Source of the DNA: Bacillota bacterium
GTDB taxonomy: Bacteria; Bacillota; Bacilli; Paenibacillales; Paenibacillaceae
DNA length: 64,000 bases
Direction of reading: 5' to 3'
Assembly: GCA_023391635.1 (NCBI GenBank)
Contig: JAEWAQ010000015.1
Location: 51,878 to 115,877, forward strand
In this document: positions 62,307 through 64,000 of the stretch, one piece after another
Layout of the letters: each line of letters begins with the position of its first letter
Position numbering within the stretch: position 1 is the first letter of the stretch
The notes under the pieces: model-generated
What the model saw: the letters and a program-made list of their open reading frames with translations, nothing else
The model's database searches: none
What the model was told of the DNA's origin: nothing
Translations under genes and position numbers: made by a program

Positions 62307-64000
62307 ATGAATCATGTGAAAAAGGCAACGTCTAAAATTACTTGCGTAATTTTGGCAGTGCTTGTAACTATCTCGGGAATTGTTATGCCCACCAATGCTG
62401 CGTTAGCTGCCGCACCTGCAGAGGCTCCATCGCAAATTACAATGGGACTGGCTGGGGGGGCTGAGCCAGGCAAATCTGCGATGAGCTTTAACTGGTTAAC
62501 TGATCCTAGTGTGACTGTCTCAGAAATTGTATATGGAACTTCGCCTACACTTGCTGATGGTGTAAGCGTAAGTGCAACAATGTCTACGCCAAAAGAAGAA
62601 GATATTATTATCAAACCAGGGCAAAGTCAAAAAAACCCATTTCAATTCACTCCAATAAATTCTTTTAACGTAGTCATTCAGGATCTTATACCTGAGCAAA
62701 AATATTATTATAAAGTTGGTAACGAGGCTGATGGATATAGCGCTATAGCAAGCTTTACAGCTGCTGCGGATCCTGCTGCAAACAAGCCCTTTTCGTTTGT
62801 TGTTATTCCTGACACACAGGGATATGATGTGAAATCGAATGAAAACACAGCAAAAATGTACGATCATATTAAGGAAAATGAAGCAGATGCTGCGTTTCTT
62901 CTTCATATGGGCGATGTAGTAGAAGATGGAAATGTATCTGACGAATGGCAATACTTCTTTGATGCAGCTCAAAATCTGCTAGGTACGCTTCCGATTATGG
63001 CTACTCCAGGCAATCATGACGGTTACTCCTATGATCAAGATTTTATACAATACAAAGCAAGATTTGACTACAGCTCTTTAAAGAAACCAGCCGGTTTGTC
63101 TGAAGCGTCACAAGGCACAGTATATTCTTTTGAATACGGAGACGCATTATTTATTTCTCTTAATTCCTATGCTGTCACTTCCGAAGACAGAAGGATTCAA
63201 TGGGAGTTTCTGGCGGAAGAAGCTGCAGCGACTACTAAAGCGTGGAAAATCGTATACTTCCATGCCTCGCCTTACGATCCGGGTGCAAGCCACTATGCAT
63301 TGGACAATGTAACAGGCAAAAAACTTACTGATGCCAAGATTGATCTTGTATTACATGGCCATGAGCATGCCTATGCCAGAACGACTTTAAAAACAACTTC
63401 CGAAGCAGCCGGTACAGGAAGTATTGAAAATGTACCATTTGGTGAGGCGCCTACCTATGTGATAGGCGGATCAGTCTATAACTATGCTTATAGTTTACAC
63501 GCTACTAATGATACTTCCTGGAACGACTTTTTCTATGACCTTCGTATCAACAAGTCGAGTTCAGGCGGCGGATCGATCAATTCACCTGGTGTCTACAGCA
63601 AGGTGGACGTTACAAGCAATGCAATAACGTACAAAACGTACTACAAAGCTTTAGGCGCGGATAAGCCGTTTTATGTCATTGATGAGTTCAATATTGTAAA
63701 ATCGGGAGAAAAAATAACACAACCAACGGGTGGCGGCGAAGCGCCAACCTCGGTAACATTTTTGTATGATTCATTTAAACAAGAAGCCGGCAAGTATATT
63801 GCGCGCTTCAACTGGGTAACACCGATTACGACTAAAACAACACAGCTCTTATACGCTAAAAAATCGGATTTTGACGGCAATGGCGGCAAGTTTACCGATG
63901 TCGTCGCGGGAAGCAATAATACGGTAGACTTAAGAGAAGCTTTGGAGAATGCAAACTATAACGGTCAAGGAACCGCATATTCTATAGCGCCGATCCAAAG
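62307..64000 (+). CDS. Secreted metallophosphoesterase, purple-acid-phosphatase-like (5' part)
   Basis: The frame starts at ATG 62307 after AAAGGAGAG and is open to the end of the window (564 codons). A signal peptide (MNHVKKATSKITCVILAVLV, cleavage near AALAA) is followed by a fibronectin-like domain (about 40-160: MSFNWLTDPSVTVSEIVYG, KYYYKVGNE). The calcineurin-like metal site is complete: VIPDTQG, LLHMGDVVEDG, ATPGNHDGY, VYFHASP and LHGHEHAY. A second fibronectin-like domain starts near residue 490 (ARFNWVTPITTKT). It should hydrolyse phosphate esters outside the cell. Its sequence is clearly more AT-rich than most of the window, hinting at transfer. The 3' end is outside. Confidence 0.9.
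   Translation, partial: MNHVKKATSKITCVILAVLVTISGIVMPTNAALAAAPAEAPSQITMGLAGGAEPGKSAMSFNWLTDPSVTVSEIVYGTSPTLADGVSVSATMSTPKEEDIIIKPGQSQKNPFQFTPINSFNVVIQDLIPEQKYYYKVGNEADGYSAIASFTAAADPAANKPFSFVVIPDTQGYDVKSNENTAKMYDHIKENEADAAFLLHMGDVVEDGNVSDEWQYFFDAAQNLLGTLPIMATPGNHDGYSYDQDFIQYKARFDYSSLKKPAGLSEASQGTVYSFEYGDALFISLNSYAVTSEDRRIQWEFLAEEAAATTKAWKIVYFHASPYDPGASHYALDNVTGKKLTDAKIDLVLHGHEHAYARTTLKTTSEAAGTGSIENVPFGEAPTYVIGGSVYNYAYSLHATNDTSWNDFFYDLRINKSSSGGGSINSPGVYSKVDVTSNAITYKTYYKALGADKPFYVIDEFNIVKSGEKITQPTGGGEAPTSVTFLYDSFKQEAGKYIARFNWVTPITTKTTQLLYAKKSDFDGNGGKFTDVVAGSNNTVDLREALENANYNGQGTAYSIAPIQ

Overview
The window looks like the chromosome of a soil or plant-associated Paenibacillaceae member (Paenibacillus or Cohnella type). 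The evidence is fairly GC-rich Gram-positive coding sequence with strong AGGAGG ribosome sites and frequent TTG/GTG starts, several YesM/YesN two-component pairs beside CUT1 sugar ABC transporters, S-layer-homology (SLH) surface proteins, and copper-amine-oxidase-type stalk domains. No rRNA, tRNA, CRISPR array, intact insertion sequence or replication origin was seen.

Layout. 1-4.9 kb: end of a sugar permease, a YesM/YesN pair and an esterase. 5.1-8.4 kb: a 7TMR-DISM histidine kinase overlapping an unusual response regulator that carries a complete TetR-type DNA-binding domain after its OmpR-type winged helix. 8.8-13 kb: a lectin-like SLH protein. 13.1-15.3 kb: HxlR regulator, DoxX protein and a secreted protein of unknown function. 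15.36-17.66 kb: a gene graveyard (alpha-L-rhamnosidase fragment, SDR with internal deletion, 5'-truncated duplicate gene, sulfatase fragment) interrupted by an intact GNAT gene. 17.7-25.3 kb: YesN/YesM divergent from a permease-permease-binding protein-sugar isomerase operon. 25.5-27.2 kb: Rrf2 regulator and MFS exporter sharing an operator-like sequence. 27.4-28.9 kb: GH18 protein, probably using an ATT start.

28.9-46.6 kb reads as one glycan-utilisation locus: AraC regulator, GH106-like and GH78-like rhamnosidases, a membrane-anchored AraC-type sensor regulator, an LplB/YtcP/LplA-type uptake system, a large DUF5722-like secreted protein and a formylglycine-type sulfatase. A sulfated, rhamnose-containing polymer is the best inferred substrate. 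The rhamnosidase and sulfatase fragments in the graveyard suggest a second, decayed version of such a locus. A 117-bp element and the neighbouring hypothetical gene occur at both the 14-17 kb and 46.7-47.4 kb sites.

50.1-54.3 kb (minus strand) holds the most interesting system. It contains a previously easy-to-miss 45-residue double-glycine leader peptide whose predicted mature part is only three residues (RFI), a signal-less PpiC-like protein, and an exporter with two cyclic-nucleotide-binding-type domains, a C39 leader peptidase with an intact catalytic triad, and an ABC ATPase. Hairpins, a terminator and a direct repeat surround the peptide gene. Divergent from it is a 1695-residue SLH protein with ten InlB-type repeats, part of which was recently amplified in 474-bp units. 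The right end holds an interrupted gene, a RibD/DHFR-like reductase, a small RpoA-CTD-like protein and the start of an AT-richer secreted metallophosphoesterase.
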